Origin: Zerene cesonia
Taxonomy: Eukaryota; Arthropoda; Insecta; Lepidoptera; Pieridae
Reading direction: 5' to 3'
Length of the DNA: 64,000 nucleotides
NCBI RefSeq assembly: GCF_012273895.1
Contig: NC_052105.1
Location: 5,804,716 to 5,868,715 of the forward strand
Position numbers and translations under genes: made by a program
The notes under the pieces: generated by a model
Seen by the model: the letters and a program-made list of their open reading frames with translations, nothing else
Databases searched by the model: none
What the model was told of the DNA's origin: nothing
Shown: one piece after another, positions 1-11,100 of the stretch
Numbering within the stretch: position 1 is the first letter of the stretch
How the letters are laid out: every line of letters starts with the position of its first letter

Positions 1-837
1 GTGTCGCAACCGCCACCGATACAACAAATACTTCCTCAGAACTCGTTTATAACTCCCACATCACAGTATCCAGGGCTACCACCTCAGTACATAATGCAAG
101 CTAATTCGGGTGCCATAACAATGCCACCAACAAACCCCAACGTTCAATATACGATTCCACCGACCCAAGAAACCACTCCAGCTCCCAGTAACGGTAATGG
201 ACAGACTACTTCCACCGATACTACAGATTCAACGATCGGAACTAACAATCAAACGAACTATATATCATCGTCATCACAAGATTCAGGATATGGGTCTTCA
301 ATCCAGAACCAGAATCAGCAGACTTTTTCTTCTGAAGGAAGCACGACACCGACGGCATCGTTCACATCAACAAACCCAACTGGACAGCAACAGACATACA
401 CGGCCAACGGGACAACCCAAAGTCAAAATTACAATGGCAATCAAACAAGTAACCAACCACCCAGCTACCCGGCGAATGGATCAACAGCTCAGACGATTAA
501 CCCATCATACGGTGCGGGAAGTACGCCGATATCGCAGAACACGACGCAAACAAACTTCTCGCCGTCATCTACACCCATACCGAATCAAAATTATCCAACG
601 CCGAGCATGCCTAACGTGGCATATCCGCCCAATCAAAATCCGTATCCTAACGCAACAGGGCAAAATTTGGCAGCGTATGCAGGAAATCAGTATCAATACA
701 CGAGTAGGCCGTGGTTCAGGCCGAGATATGGCTCTCCGCAGGGCTCTCCTTACGGGCCGGGAGTGCCGCCCCCCAATGGGCCTCCAATGCCGGTTCCGCC
801 TCCCCCGGGAAACTATAATTATTGGCAGGACAGTTGA
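1..837 (+). CDS. C-terminal part of a Q/N/S/T/P-rich low-complexity protein (5' end outside window)
   Basis: The reading frame is open from the window edge to TGA at 835-837. The first codon is GTG, so this is a terminal exon or exon part and not a true start. About 278 residues are visible. The first 220 are rich in Gln, Asn, Ser, Thr and Pro with scattered Tyr, as in prion-like or secreted disordered proteins. The last 50 turn to Arg/Pro/Gly (YTSRPWFRPRYGSPQ, then a run of Pro and Gly) and end in NYNYWQDS. No folded domain, transmembrane segment or cysteine pattern is visible. The bias spans a long uninterrupted frame with a definite stop, which supports real coding. The family was not recognised, and the alternative frames over the same DNA are shadows. 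Confidence 0.6.
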   Translation: MSQPPPIQQILPQNSFITPTSQYPGLPPQYIMQANSGAITMPPTNPNVQYTIPPTQETTPAPSNGNGQTTSTDTTDSTIGTNNQTNYISSSSQDSGYGSSIQNQNQQTFSSEGSTTPTASFTSTNPTGQQQTYTANGTTQSQNYNGNQTSNQPPSYPANGSTAQTINPSYGAGSTPISQNTTQTNFSPSSTPIPNQNYPTPSMPNVAYPPNQNPYPNATGQNLAAYAGNQYQYTSRPWFRPRYGSPQGSPYGPGVPPPNGPPMPVPPPPGNYNYWQDS

Positions 838-1407
838 GATTTGGAGAACATCATCGATACGGACATTCTTCCGGATTCCTAGCAATTACCCCAACCCGAC
901 AATGTGTTTTTAGGCTCGAACGATTTCGTCTTCCTAGGTCCAGTCAACTACTCCATGGATGGGTTTTATTTCAATGACGCTAGGGACCCAAATATGGGCT
1001 TTTAAAAACATCGTTCATCATTTAAAACCGTTCATTGGTGAAAAAGAGCCTAAACACATTAAAGTTGGGTTTTTATTGACTATTATTAACATGAACTATA
1101 CTCTTAGATAGTTATGTGTTGTGCCTGCGATAACGAATATGTCTATAGTGTACTGTAATATTGACAGAGACTGCTTTAATAATTAAATTAGGATAAAGAT
1201 TACATTTTTAAAATGTATAGATATAATTATTGTAATATAAAATATATATTATGAATCCAAAACATGTTTTTTATTTCTTTGTTTTGCGTGTGTTATGTCA
1301 TAAAAACTGTTTTAAGGCAAGCACATATTTTTAAAAGGAGAAAATTCATATTTAGACACCTCATCATTATCAATTTGACAATAGTCCTTTTCAAAAAACT
1401 TAAAAAA
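838..1407. other. 3' UTR and spacer between the Q/N-rich gene and the V-ATPase D gene
   Basis: AT-rich DNA without a convincing coding exon. An ATTAAA-like signal lies near 1059. An in-frame ATG at 1264 would extend the next protein by 48 hydrophobic and basic residues, but the family aligns only from 1408, so this stretch is more likely 5' UTR or promoter. Confidence 0.45.
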
Positions 1408-3570
1408 ATGAATTCTGAAAACCGATACCCTGTAACTGCATCCTTGTTTATGTTACGTGAAATAAAACAACGACAAGAAAAAGTTAATAAAGGATATCAG
1501 CTATTAAAAAGAAAGGCCGAAGCGCTTCGCCTCAAAGGGCGTCAGGCAGCAGCTGAGCTAGCCACAGTGCAAAGGTTACTTAGCCACACTCTGAAAGAGG
1601 CCTACATATCTCTTGCCGCTATAAAGTTTACTAATGGAGAATCAAATGCATTGGTTTTAGAAAATGTTGGTCAGGTAAGTTCAAATGGCATTGTTTTTTT
1701 ACGTAACAAACAACGAAAACATAGATTGCTAGTGTTATTGAAATCTAATGACCAATGTATTTCATTGGTTCAGGCTCAAATCCGTGTGCAAAGAGTCCCT
1801 GAAAACATATCTGGCGTCCCAACCGTGTCACTCCAAGCTATTGAGGACCACACCGCAGGTGATGCCTTTCGCTACGCAGGCTTAGGTGCTGGAGGACATC
1901 GTACCAGTGAAACAAAGCGCGCTTTTCGAGAAGTTACTAGAATCCTTATAAAGTTTGCTTCTTTGAGGAACATTTGCGTACTCTTAGATGAAGCTCTTCG
2001 TACTACACTCAGGTATATTATGAAAGCGATATTTCAAATTATTATGTTTTAATTGAAGCTCGTTTTTGGTAAAATTGGTTTGAAATTTCTATGCAACTTT
2101 CAGGAAAGTAAATGGCATAGAGAAAGTGATCTTACCCAAATTACGCAATACTGAAAACTATATTTTAACTGAAATGGATGAAAGAGTATGCATTTTTTTT
2201 AAATATGAATACATTTATTTATTACTTCTATTGTCACTACCACCCAAAATCATAAGTATAAAATGGTTAAGCTATTACATGTAAATAAATTTTTTTACGT
2301 TAGGATACTACTAGGGAACTAGCTAGAAAAAAATGGTGTTATTTTACTTACGCTATTTAAATTACAATAAAACTTTTATGATATTTATGTGTTATAATCT
2401 TAATGTATGTAAATTACGTGTCACGTTGTTTGTCTGCGATTGACTCCTAAACTACTCGACTGATTTCAATCAAATTTACACACTATGTATAACACAATAT
2501 GTTTTATTGTGGAAGTCGAGCACGCTTCGGCACGAATTGGACCAGCTCGCACCGGGGAAGTACCACACCCCCACAGAAAACCGGCGTGAAATAGTGGCAT
2601 GCCACTGTGTTTCGTACGGTGAGTGGGGGAGCCGGAGGCCCGTTTCCTTTTCCTCACCCGTCCCAGTCCATTCCTTCTTTCCAGTCGTTAATCCTTTCCT
2701 TTTCCCTTACTCCATAAAAGCGGGCAGCGTATTCACGGAGGTTACTACCTTTGCGAATGTTTATAGGCGGTGGTGATCGCTTACCATCAGGCGAACCACC
2801 AGCTCAGCTGCCCGCTATGACATAAAAAAAAAGTGCGGTTTGATCCAACAAAAGATAGGATAGTTTATATTTTTTCAATTACGATAAAATGTGCAGCTAG
2901 TAAAATTATAAATAAAATATGATTTCAGGAACGTGAAGAATACCACCGCTTGAAAATGGTGAAAGCAAAGAAAAATCTTGGCCGTATATTACCTAAGCCC
3001 ACGGAAAGGAAAGTATGCGGAGATTCCAGCGGTAAGATGGAAAGCACTTTTATTTTCCTGTATTTTTTTAAAGTGAGACTACGAGCGTACTACGGGTAAA
3101 ACATCACGGATTTAAACGCATCATCGAAGAGTAGTATAATAATAAGGGTACGCATCATCTTGTGAATAAAGAACACTAATGGAAGCGGCCGCACTAACGG
3201 ATCTTAGTAACTAATTTGCTGTATTCGATTGCTTGTATCCCTAAGCACGCGGTTAAAAACCGCAACGGTTTAATCGTAGTGCGATATAGACCTATATTAA
3301 AATTCTTTATTTTCTTGGTTTCAAATTGAATTTCAAAATTCTTGAATATGCTGGACCCCTTTTTTAATAATTGTAAAGTTTATAAAAAAAATATGTATTA
3401 ATTGCCTTTCAGATGTGTATAAAAAACCTTCAGACTCGAAACGCGATTCGCTAGAGGCTCTTGTAAACGTTAATTCCAAAAGCGGACTATCAACTACTAC
3501 AGTATCTGCTGGAGATTTCAAACCCGTATGCTATCCTCACTATTGGGATGATGACGACTTATTGTTTTAA
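1408..3570 (+). CDS. V-type proton ATPase subunit D, divergent paralogue
   Basis: Five exons joined in frame: 1408-1674, 1774-2012, 2104-2185, 2929-3031 and 3413-3570, total 849 nt, 282 residues. Subunit D is the central rotor stalk of the V1 sector, coupling ATP hydrolysis to proton pumping. The protein follows the family end to end: an N-terminal helix (QLLKRKAEALRLKGR), SLAAIKFTNGESNALVLENV, the central globular part, and the C-terminal helix EKVILPKLRNTENYILTEMDE followed by EREEYHRLKMVK. It is clearly diverged from the conserved housekeeping D subunit (for example MNSENRYPVTASLFMLREI at the start), and a tail of about 50 residues ending WDDDDLLF extends past the usual length of roughly 245-250. 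Insects such as Drosophila carry extra testis-biased D genes, so a male-biased role is an inference. Intron 3 carries a nested repeat. A poly(A) signal lies at 3658-3663. Confidence 0.88.
2405..2901 (+). repeat. Helitron-like element (ends CTAG|T) interrupted by a retro-derived repeat
   Basis: The outer element (about 2405-2485 and 2831-2901) begins with a 'cgttgtttgtctgcgattgactcc' type segment and ends GTGCAGCTAG|T. A second, uninterrupted copy lies at 6350-6516. The inner unit (about 2486-2830) is a 'family A' repeat: its 5' part has cttcggcacgaattgg, its middle has gagtgggggagccggaggcc, and its 3' end has caggcgaaccaccagctcag followed by an A-run. The whole lies in intron 3 of the V-ATPase D gene. 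Confidence 0.7.
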
Positions 3571-3657
3571 AATTCTTGTGTTCTAGATCTTTTTATAGAT
3601 AATTACGAAATCTATATATGTTGGTATGTATGAAGTCGATTTGTTTGATTTGATTAA

Positions 3658-3693
3658 AATAAAAACTAATTTACATTGAAGAGAAATTTTATT
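3658..3693. terminator. Back-to-back poly(A) signals of two convergent genes
   Basis: AATAAA on the + strand at 3658-3663 serves the V-ATPase D gene, 88 bp past its stop. AATAAA on the - strand (3693-3688) serves the four-exon gene, about 10 bp past its stop. Cleavage usually falls 10-30 nt downstream of the signal, so the two mRNAs probably overlap tail to tail by tens of bases. Confidence 0.6.
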
Positions 3694-3702
3694 TAGTAAA
3701 AC

Positions 3703-4629
3703 CTACAAAACCCATCCATTATCCAGCCTTTCTTCCATTGGCTTTGTGAAGTATTGGCATCTACGGAATTTTTCTAATATCTCACCCTGAAATCAATAAT
3801 TAGTTTATCAGGTATATCAAAATATTTCGTATTCTCATTCAAATTATTATATTTAAAACTTACGGGTCCAGTCTTTTTCACGCTTTCGCTGTAATATGTC
3901 ACAGCACTAGAGCCGGTGCCGTATAATGGATATTTTAAATGCATCTATGAAACAAACAAGCAATCAAACACCACTATTTCTATATGATTCTATATGATAT
4001 TCAGTACACAAATAATATAAATTTATTTTTATTATTTAAAAGGGAAAAATGTATTTTTTTTTATCTCGGGACACGTGGCTTGTTATGTATATTGTAATAT
4101 AGTATATATGTAATGGTATATAACATACATTTTTATCAGCAGTGATTTCAAGATTGCGTGGTTCAAAATCGTCTTTTATGAAGTTAGATTCGTATTCAGT
4201 ACAATAATCAGCTACTGGTTGAGAAGTTGCCAATTCCTCTATAACTTCATCAAGCATCTGCTCCCAAAAAAAGTCTTTTAACATGCGCTTTCGAATGCCT
4301 GTAGAATGAAAAGTAGTCTAAACTCATTATTTCCATTCAAACGTTTCCATATAAAAAAGACAAATAATTATTATACCTTCAGTATGGGGAGCTTTTTTAG
4401 GCACACCAAAACTATTACGCATTTCACTACCCTTAGCTGGGACATCTCGACCGTCCTGAAGAATCCAGGGCCTACTAAAATTTTTACCCTTTCCGTACGC
4501 TGAAGGTTCTATTGGAGCCTTTGGATGCAACTTAATTCGTTCTAAGGGTCTTAATTTTATTTCTGTTTCTTCGTCTGGAGGGTCTGGTAAATTGACTTGA
4601 ACTTCTTCATTTATAGTATCAGATTCCAT
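3703..4629 (-). CDS. Unrecognised conserved-looking 195-residue protein, four exons
   Basis: Exons in transcription order: 4629-4377, 4298-4129, 3944-3864 and 3786-3703 (TAG at 3705-3703), total 588 nt, 195 residues. All introns are GT-AG and the joins keep frame. The start is the only upstream ATG in frame. Residues 1-40 are acidic and Pro-rich. Next comes a Gly/Lys/Trp stretch (YGKGKNFSRPWILQDGRDV), then a helical segment (KRMLKDFFWEQMLDEVIEE), an acidic and aromatic part (DYCTEYESNF), and short Tyr/Gly/Pro motifs (LKYPLYGTGSSAVTYYSE). There is no signal peptide or membrane helix. The overall look, short Tyr/Pro motifs without a catalytic domain, resembles small axonemal or microtubule inner proteins, but that is only an impression. 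It is convergent with the V-ATPase D gene and divergent from NDUFA13. Confidence 0.72.
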
Positions 4630-5021
4630 TTTATATCATACAAGGTAATAAGAATTTTTTATCAAATATTGTTTATGTGTTGCTTAGCAAAGTTCAGAAT
4701 GTACATAGAAGCGATTAAAGGAACTAAAGGATTACTAAAGGAACGTAAATTATGATATCTGTAAATCCCTTCGGGTCGAATATATAAATAATTGATTTTT
4801 TTTGACGATATTTACCACGGAATTATTATTGTTCGCATAGCATTTTTGTGGAGCTAATTTTTGTAAGTACGCACCTACCTACCTATTTATTTAGTAACAC
4901 ATGTTTAAAATTACTAATAGTCTGTGGTTAAGATTTAAAAGGTATTGCTCTTGTCAATGGCCGTCACAACAAATTTGACAGATTACAGATGATTTTCCGT
5001 CGAAATTAAAAAGCCAAAAAA
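4630..5021. promoter_or_regulatory. Compact divergent promoter region shared by the 195-residue gene and NDUFA13
   Basis: Only 392 bp separate the two start codons, which point away from each other, so the segment must hold both 5' UTRs and both promoters. No TATA box is placed convincingly. The proximal part before NDUFA13 (about 4950-5020) has short GC-richer patches. Confidence 0.45.
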
Positions 5022-6831
5022 ATGGCTGAGGCTTGTCAAATAGCTCGAAAACAAGACTTGCCTCCTCCAGGGGGATATAAGTCGATTCCCTTTAAAAGAG
5101 TCCCGGCAAAATCATACTTCAGCGGTAAGTTTGATAGTCCCACCAAAATAATTGAGCGTATTATTATGTAATGATATAGGTTATGTTTCTCTATAATAGT
5201 TTAAAGTTTAATCCTTTTTTACACTTGTCTATTAGATTATTTGCTCCATGTGTATAAATTATAATAATTTACTGTTTTTAGTCACACTTATAAACATTCA
5301 ACAGTATCATCTGTTCTTCGGAAAATTATTATTAATTACAGTTCTCATATCTTCTAAAATTATACAAGTTCAAATTTTACCTTCTATTTTCAGGTTTCAC
5401 ATGGTTCGCGGGATATCTTGGTGTGACTGCAGTTTCTGGATATCTATATTATTTGAACTCCAAAAAGGTTGACAAGACCAGAATAGAGATGCGGTCTGCC
5501 AAGATGGCCATTTACCCAATGATGTTGGCGGAAAGAGACCGTGAATATCTAAAACAATTGCGTAGAAACCGCGACGCTGAGGCTGAGCTTATGCGCGACG
5601 TTCCTGGATGGGAGGTAATTATTAATAATTACTGATTACCTCCAGCCTGCAACAGTTTTGGTACTCATGTAAAATAATGCCTGTGCATCATGATTTATCG
5701 AAGTATTCAAAAGTAATGTTACCCCTCCATCCTGTTGAGTTTCATCTTTTGAACTACTTATAACTATCTTTAGAATATTTTATGGTAACTGATAGGTTCC
5801 AAATGATAATCAATAGAGCGAAGTTTAGTACACTTTCCTAATATTTGAACAACCACAAGTTTTTAATTAAAATGGATATTTATTTTTATGTAGTGGAAAA
5901 GTATTATTTAAACATAACCACTACAATAGAATCGTAAAAAATTATTGATAAAATCACCTTTTATAGTAGATAAAATCATATACATACAATTGTTATAGGT
6001 GATGTGAAAAAAAAAACAGAAATATAATCTCTTTTTTTGCATTTGAACTTCAGGGCCCCATTTCCTTATGCAGTCTTTTTTTTTCCAGTTGTCAACCCTT
6101 TCCTTATTCCTTATGCCTTAAAGCCTCTGCAAAGGCACTACCTCTACATGGACAGCCCTGATCTCTAATAGGACTTATAAACTATAATGAGTTGCTTGTC
6201 CCAGTCCCAGCCCTGCTCCAGTTGGACAAATATGTAATTGAAATATAGCTTTTGACGCTCACAGATAACATTGTTTTCTATTGGTCAATATTAAATAAAC
6301 AATAAACACTAAAGCCATTAACCTATCTATATCTTTTATATATTATATAAATTATGTGTTACATTGTTTGTCCGCAATAAACTCCTTAATACTCAATGGA
6401 TAATCAAATTTGCACACCATGTGCAGTTTGATCCAACTTAAATGATAGGATAGTTTATATTATTTCAATTACGATTAAAGACTACTTGGCCCGTACCAGG
6501 GCGTGCAGCTAATTTAATATATTTATAGGGTTGACAAAATAACAGCATTGCTAAATCTGCTATAACATTTTTGCTCAGTCAGTAATCCTTGATCCTTAGG
6601 TGATATAGACATATTTATTATCTATGGTTATATGGTTATACGATTCCTATCTGTGTTGATATACTGAAATGATTTTTTTTTTTCAATTTTCAGGTTGGCA
6701 CATACTATGGAGAGCGTATCTACAAGCTAGTGCCTCCTGATGCACTAGTAGAACCAATCTTCCATGAATACTATGCCCACACTGACCCATCTGCATGGTA
6801 CCAGAGAGCAGAAATGAACTTCTGGGCTTAA
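5022..6831 (+). CDS. NDUFA13: NADH dehydrogenase [ubiquinone] 1 alpha subcomplex subunit 13 (GRIM-19)
   Basis: Three exons: 5022-5124, 5394-5614 and 6694-6831, total 462 nt, 153 residues, close to the usual length of about 145-155. It is an accessory subunit of mitochondrial complex I with one membrane-spanning helix in the inner membrane. Landmarks are an N-terminal QDLPPPGGYKSIPFKRVPAK, a hydrophobic segment at about residues 36-55 (FTWFAGYLGVTAVSGYLYYL), a long basic/acidic helix (MMLAERDREYLKQLRRNRD), the conserved MRDVPGWEVG, and a C-terminal VPPDALVEP...FWA. Intron 2 (5615-6693) contains two repeats. Poly(A) signals lie at 7430-7439, giving a 3' UTR of about 600 nt. The closing exon was found by frame and family match. 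Confidence 0.95.
6045..6240 (+). repeat. Degenerate 'family A' retro-derived repeat
   Basis: Shows the C/T-rich middle (ccagttgtcaaccctttccttattcc) and the 'tctgcaaaggcactacctct' segment, but the 3' end is decayed. Lies in NDUFA13 intron 2. Confidence 0.5.
6350..6517 (+). repeat. Helitron-like element, uninterrupted relative of the 2405-2901 element
   Basis: Contains gtttgtccgcaataaactcc, then 'caaatttgcacaccatgtgc' running directly into 'agtttgatccaact' and 'ggatagtttatatt', and ends near GCAGCTAA. It is the empty-site version of the copy at 2405-2901. Confidence 0.6.
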
Positions 6832-8191
6832 CTTAAAAAAAAATTATTTATGCCTGTTCTTCTGCTATTAGCATCATGTCGGGAAAATGAACTGCGAAAG
6901 TCTTGAAATAATTAGATTGATCTTGTGGGAATTGTAATAATGTTACATTCACATTTGCTAGATTAAAGTTTGCTGCGTTTGTTACTGCTACAGTAAGAAG
7001 TTCAGGCATATTTATTGTAGTTGGTTGAAATAAAGGTGATATTAGGAATATCTTTTTTTTATTTGTCTAAAATCCTATTCAAATTTTTGCGCATTGGCCA
7101 GTCTTTGAATCTTTTTGTGAAAACAGCATACACAACTCCTTCAAAATTCTAGTATCATTGGTAAATTTTAACAGAAGTAATGAGACGATTTTATATAATT
7201 TTGTCTAAATTCCATTAGAATAAACCATTGTTTCAAACTCTTATTATCTATCGTTACTAAACTGGCTAACAAACATTAATTTCGTTTATCCTCAAATCTG
7301 TAATCAGAATAATATTCGAAGGTTTTAGGAAGGAAATTATTGATCCAATTGAGATAAAATCAATTTTTGTTTTAGAAAGTCGTGCGATATAAATACAAAC
7401 TAGAAAATGCCCTATGAACTTTTAGTCATAATAAATAAAACAATTAAGTTATATTTGTTCATATAACCTTTATTTCACATTTATTTCTTATAAAAATTAC
7501 AATAGTAAGGTAATCGGTAACAAAAAATAAAATATAAAAACAAAAAACTGAGACCAACAATTTTTAAATCAAACTTAAAGTATGCTTGTCAATTTATTAA
7601 AACAAAAGTATACTTCATCTACAGTATACAATAATTACAACATGTCTTTTTTCTATGTGTCTAAATTGCAGAAAATTTTAATTCTTAGTGGTGTTTTAAT
7701 ATAATATTGATATTCTAGAATGGTCGTGTCACAAAAGTAAGTTAAGACTGGATATACAATAGTATTTTCAATAATAAAAAAAACTGTTATTTCGATAAGT
7801 ACATAAATATATAATATGATGAATAAATAAGCAACCAGCATACATGTGAGTATATCAACATAGAATATGCAAATGAAATTGTTTTATTTGCTAACCTACA
7901 CTAAGATGTACTTTAATAAAATTATGTGTGTGTTGGTAACCAATGATAATAACATATTATTGATGAAATTCAGCAAACATAAACATAATTTCACACATTC
8001 AGCGATGCAGTTTAAACTTTGTAACTTACAACTAAAAAACTTAAGTTATTTTCGTGACACACCGCGTTTATTATAGACATCGACACGAACACCAATGAAT
8101 ATTGAAATCAAATTACAATTCTACATTCCAAAACTGAGCGGAGCACATGGCTGATCCTAAAAAAAAACACAAAAAAAATTTTTTTTTTCAC
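6832..8191. other. 3' UTR of NDUFA13 and convergent spacer to HACD3
   Basis: AT-rich. It carries the NDUFA13 poly(A) signals at 7430-7439 and the HACD3 poly(A) signal AATAAA on the - strand (8072-8067). The short frames here have no family features. Confidence 0.55.
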
Positions 8192-11100
8192 CTACTTGCA
8201 TTTCTTGATGATAATCTTCGGCTTGAGCTTCACCGTTCGCAGCTTGTGCATGTGTTTCATCACAAAGAACATTCCAGGGAAAGCCAAGATCAAGAGATAC
8301 AGCCTCATGAAGGAAGGCATGTGGAACGCAAAGTTCCACTCATTTGGCAATGAGACAGTGAACCGGCCGGTCTCCTCGAAGTACGGTAGGTTTCGCAGGA
8401 TGACAATAGCCTCGCAGAGAATGCCTAATGGGTACAGGGGGATCCACATGGAATAACGAAGCCACGTCAGGATGTAGAAGTTTTTGTTGTACAGTTGCGC
8501 TATGTAGAACGGATATCTGGGAAAGGAAGGCATCAAAAAATAATAAGTATACTATAGCTTCTATTAGGGATATAATAATATTTTCTACAAAAATGTACTC
8601 AGCGTTCCTGACGGGGGCGGAGGAGGGCTACCACTTCTGATTCTAAAATGGGACCAGATGACAAGAATTGCATATACAACCTAAAACTCAAAAAAAAAAC
8701 CAGCCGAACCTTCATTAGTTTTTAACTAGCAACAAGTTAAGAAAATGGATAATTTTGACATCACAATCAATACGTAAAAGATGACGATCTGATTATATAG
8801 ACTTCGCTGTACGTTTGTCTGTCCGTCTGTCACCATGCTGTACCTCATAAACCGTAATAATTGTATAGTTGAAATTTTCATAGATCGTGTATTTATAATG
8901 ATGCTTGGTCAAAAAATAATAAAAAATCGAGGTTAAGCACCTGTTGACACGGTAAAAAGCTAGATGGGTGCTAATTGTTTTTACAGTTGCTATATAACTT
9001 TACGGAATGCGTAGTCATGGGGAGAGTCTTCCCGCTCGCCATGCTCGCTGTAGTGTTCGAAACATCGGGTCAAATAATATAATGAATAAATCGTGTTTAA
9101 AATACTTTAAAAGGTTTCTAAATGATTTCGCGAATATTATACTCGCGTAAAATCCAAGAGAAGAAAATACAAAGTATGATTTGATTGACTCAGAAACATA
9201 GAAAAAAGAAAATCTGCATTGACCATAGTACCTGACCACCTCGATGAGGCTCCACATAGCGAAGAGGTAGAACACCACCGGCTTGCTCTGCATCCGCGGC
9301 TCCGACTCGATCATGGCGAACAGGACGAACGCGCGGCCGCCTATTTGCATGAACGCCACTAACGGACTACCCTGCATTGTGACATGTTATTTGTCATTAA
9401 TCTTTTACTAAATACTTGGGTACCACCAGAATAACACTCCGGGTATTTTCCCTTTAGGAGGGCATTCACGTGGGGACACAGAGTCAACACACAGAGGTGA
9501 GATTATTTTTTGTAATACCATTGGCTACTGAGACAGCATTCTTGAATGTAAAAAAACAGATAATTACATAGCGCGGAAAAAAGAAGAAAACACCTTCGTA
9601 ATTTAAAACCAACTCGAATGTGACAAAATGAATGAATTGCATATAAATCTTTATTTACATGGAAAAATAAATAATATGGGATATGTAATTGTTATTTAAA
9701 CCCCCTCTGATATGAAGGCGTTGAACCAGTAAAAACACTTGCAGAAAGCATCTATTTATTTAAAACTTTTACTCCCAACCAAAAGCTTACTCAAAACTTC
9801 CCAGTTAAGCGAATAAAACTAAATAACTGTAATCAACTAAATTATTATACAGAGTATCTATACGTAATGAAAGAAATAATTTTATACTGGCGATCCTATT
9901 CAGAATAATAAGATAAACTCATAAGATTATTGTATTGTCACGAATCTTTGATAATTGAACAAAATTTGAAACTGTCTTAAAACCTACCCATTCAAAGTAG
10001 TTCCAAACCCAGTCTCAAGAAGTCGCTTTCAAACAAACATACAGATGAAGGTAAAAACTAACAAAAAAAAGAAGAACTCACCTTAGTATACCCGAATATC
10101 GGGTGCATAACCTCCAGGAACATCATGAGCTGCAGGAACTTCATGGCGGAGCCGACATGCTCGTACGTGTCCGCCACAGAGTCGTACTCCAGCTTCGCGT
10201 ATCGCACGCACATCACGCATATGACGTAAGTGAAACCGATGAATTGAAACAGGTTGTATATAATGAGGTACACCTTCTTGTAGTCCTCTGGAATTGCCGG
10301 AGTCATTTCTAAAGGATAGATTTGTTGTGGTAGTATCGAGCCCGCGGGGTCGATAGGAGACTAGATAGTTTCGTGGAAATTAGTGGGGAGTTTGTCAGAA
10401 ATCGTATATAGCAAATCAGCTGTTCGCCCCGGCTTCACACGTGGAACATATATAACCCATATCAGTGAAGTTGCAGCTTACTAATGGCGAAAGATTTTTT
10501 AAACAGGTCCAGTGGTTTTTGCGTGATAACGTTACAAACATACAGGTATATAAAAGGGTCCTTACAATGATAGCGCAGAAGTGTAGATCCAAGATATTAA
10601 TGGATTTTTTGTACAAATATACTTGTTTAAAAAGATTAAAAATTACGGTTTTTAATTGTTATCACACTATCACACTGACATTGTAAATTTCTTTGTTTGG
10701 ATATTTGTCCGTCAATCACGCTGAAATTAGTGAACGGATTTTGATGAAATGTGGTATGCAGACAAGGTATATGAGCTGATTTGGGGGATAAAAAACTTTT
10801 TATCCCGATTCAATGCTCCCTTGGGATAAAACAAAAATCTTGATGTCAATTAATTAAAGCAAATTTAAATCTGGTTCAAAAAATCAGTACCACCAAGTAA
10901 AGTTAATAATAAAAAATAAGGAACCGATCTTATAAATAGATTCGAAAGTGAATCTATAAATAATTGTTATCGTTCTTGAAGGACGACGGGTTTTTTTATA
11001 GACAGACATCGCATACGGCGACACTGACAATAGTTAAGTTTACTTTTAAAATGCCCTAGTATTAGTAGAAATTCTTATGGATTTATCAATAGCGGTTCCC

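Noticed and set aside
197..913. Overlapping Arg/His/Thr-rich frame on the + strand and a third frame on the - strand
   Set aside because: Shadows of the Q/N/P-rich frame; their composition reflects reading CAA/CCA-rich DNA out of frame.
1264..1407. In-frame upstream ATG extending V-ATPase D by 48 residues
   Set aside because: The extra residues are hydrophobic and basic, unlike the family, whose N-terminus starts at the ATG at 1408. Subunit D is cytosolic and has no signal sequence.
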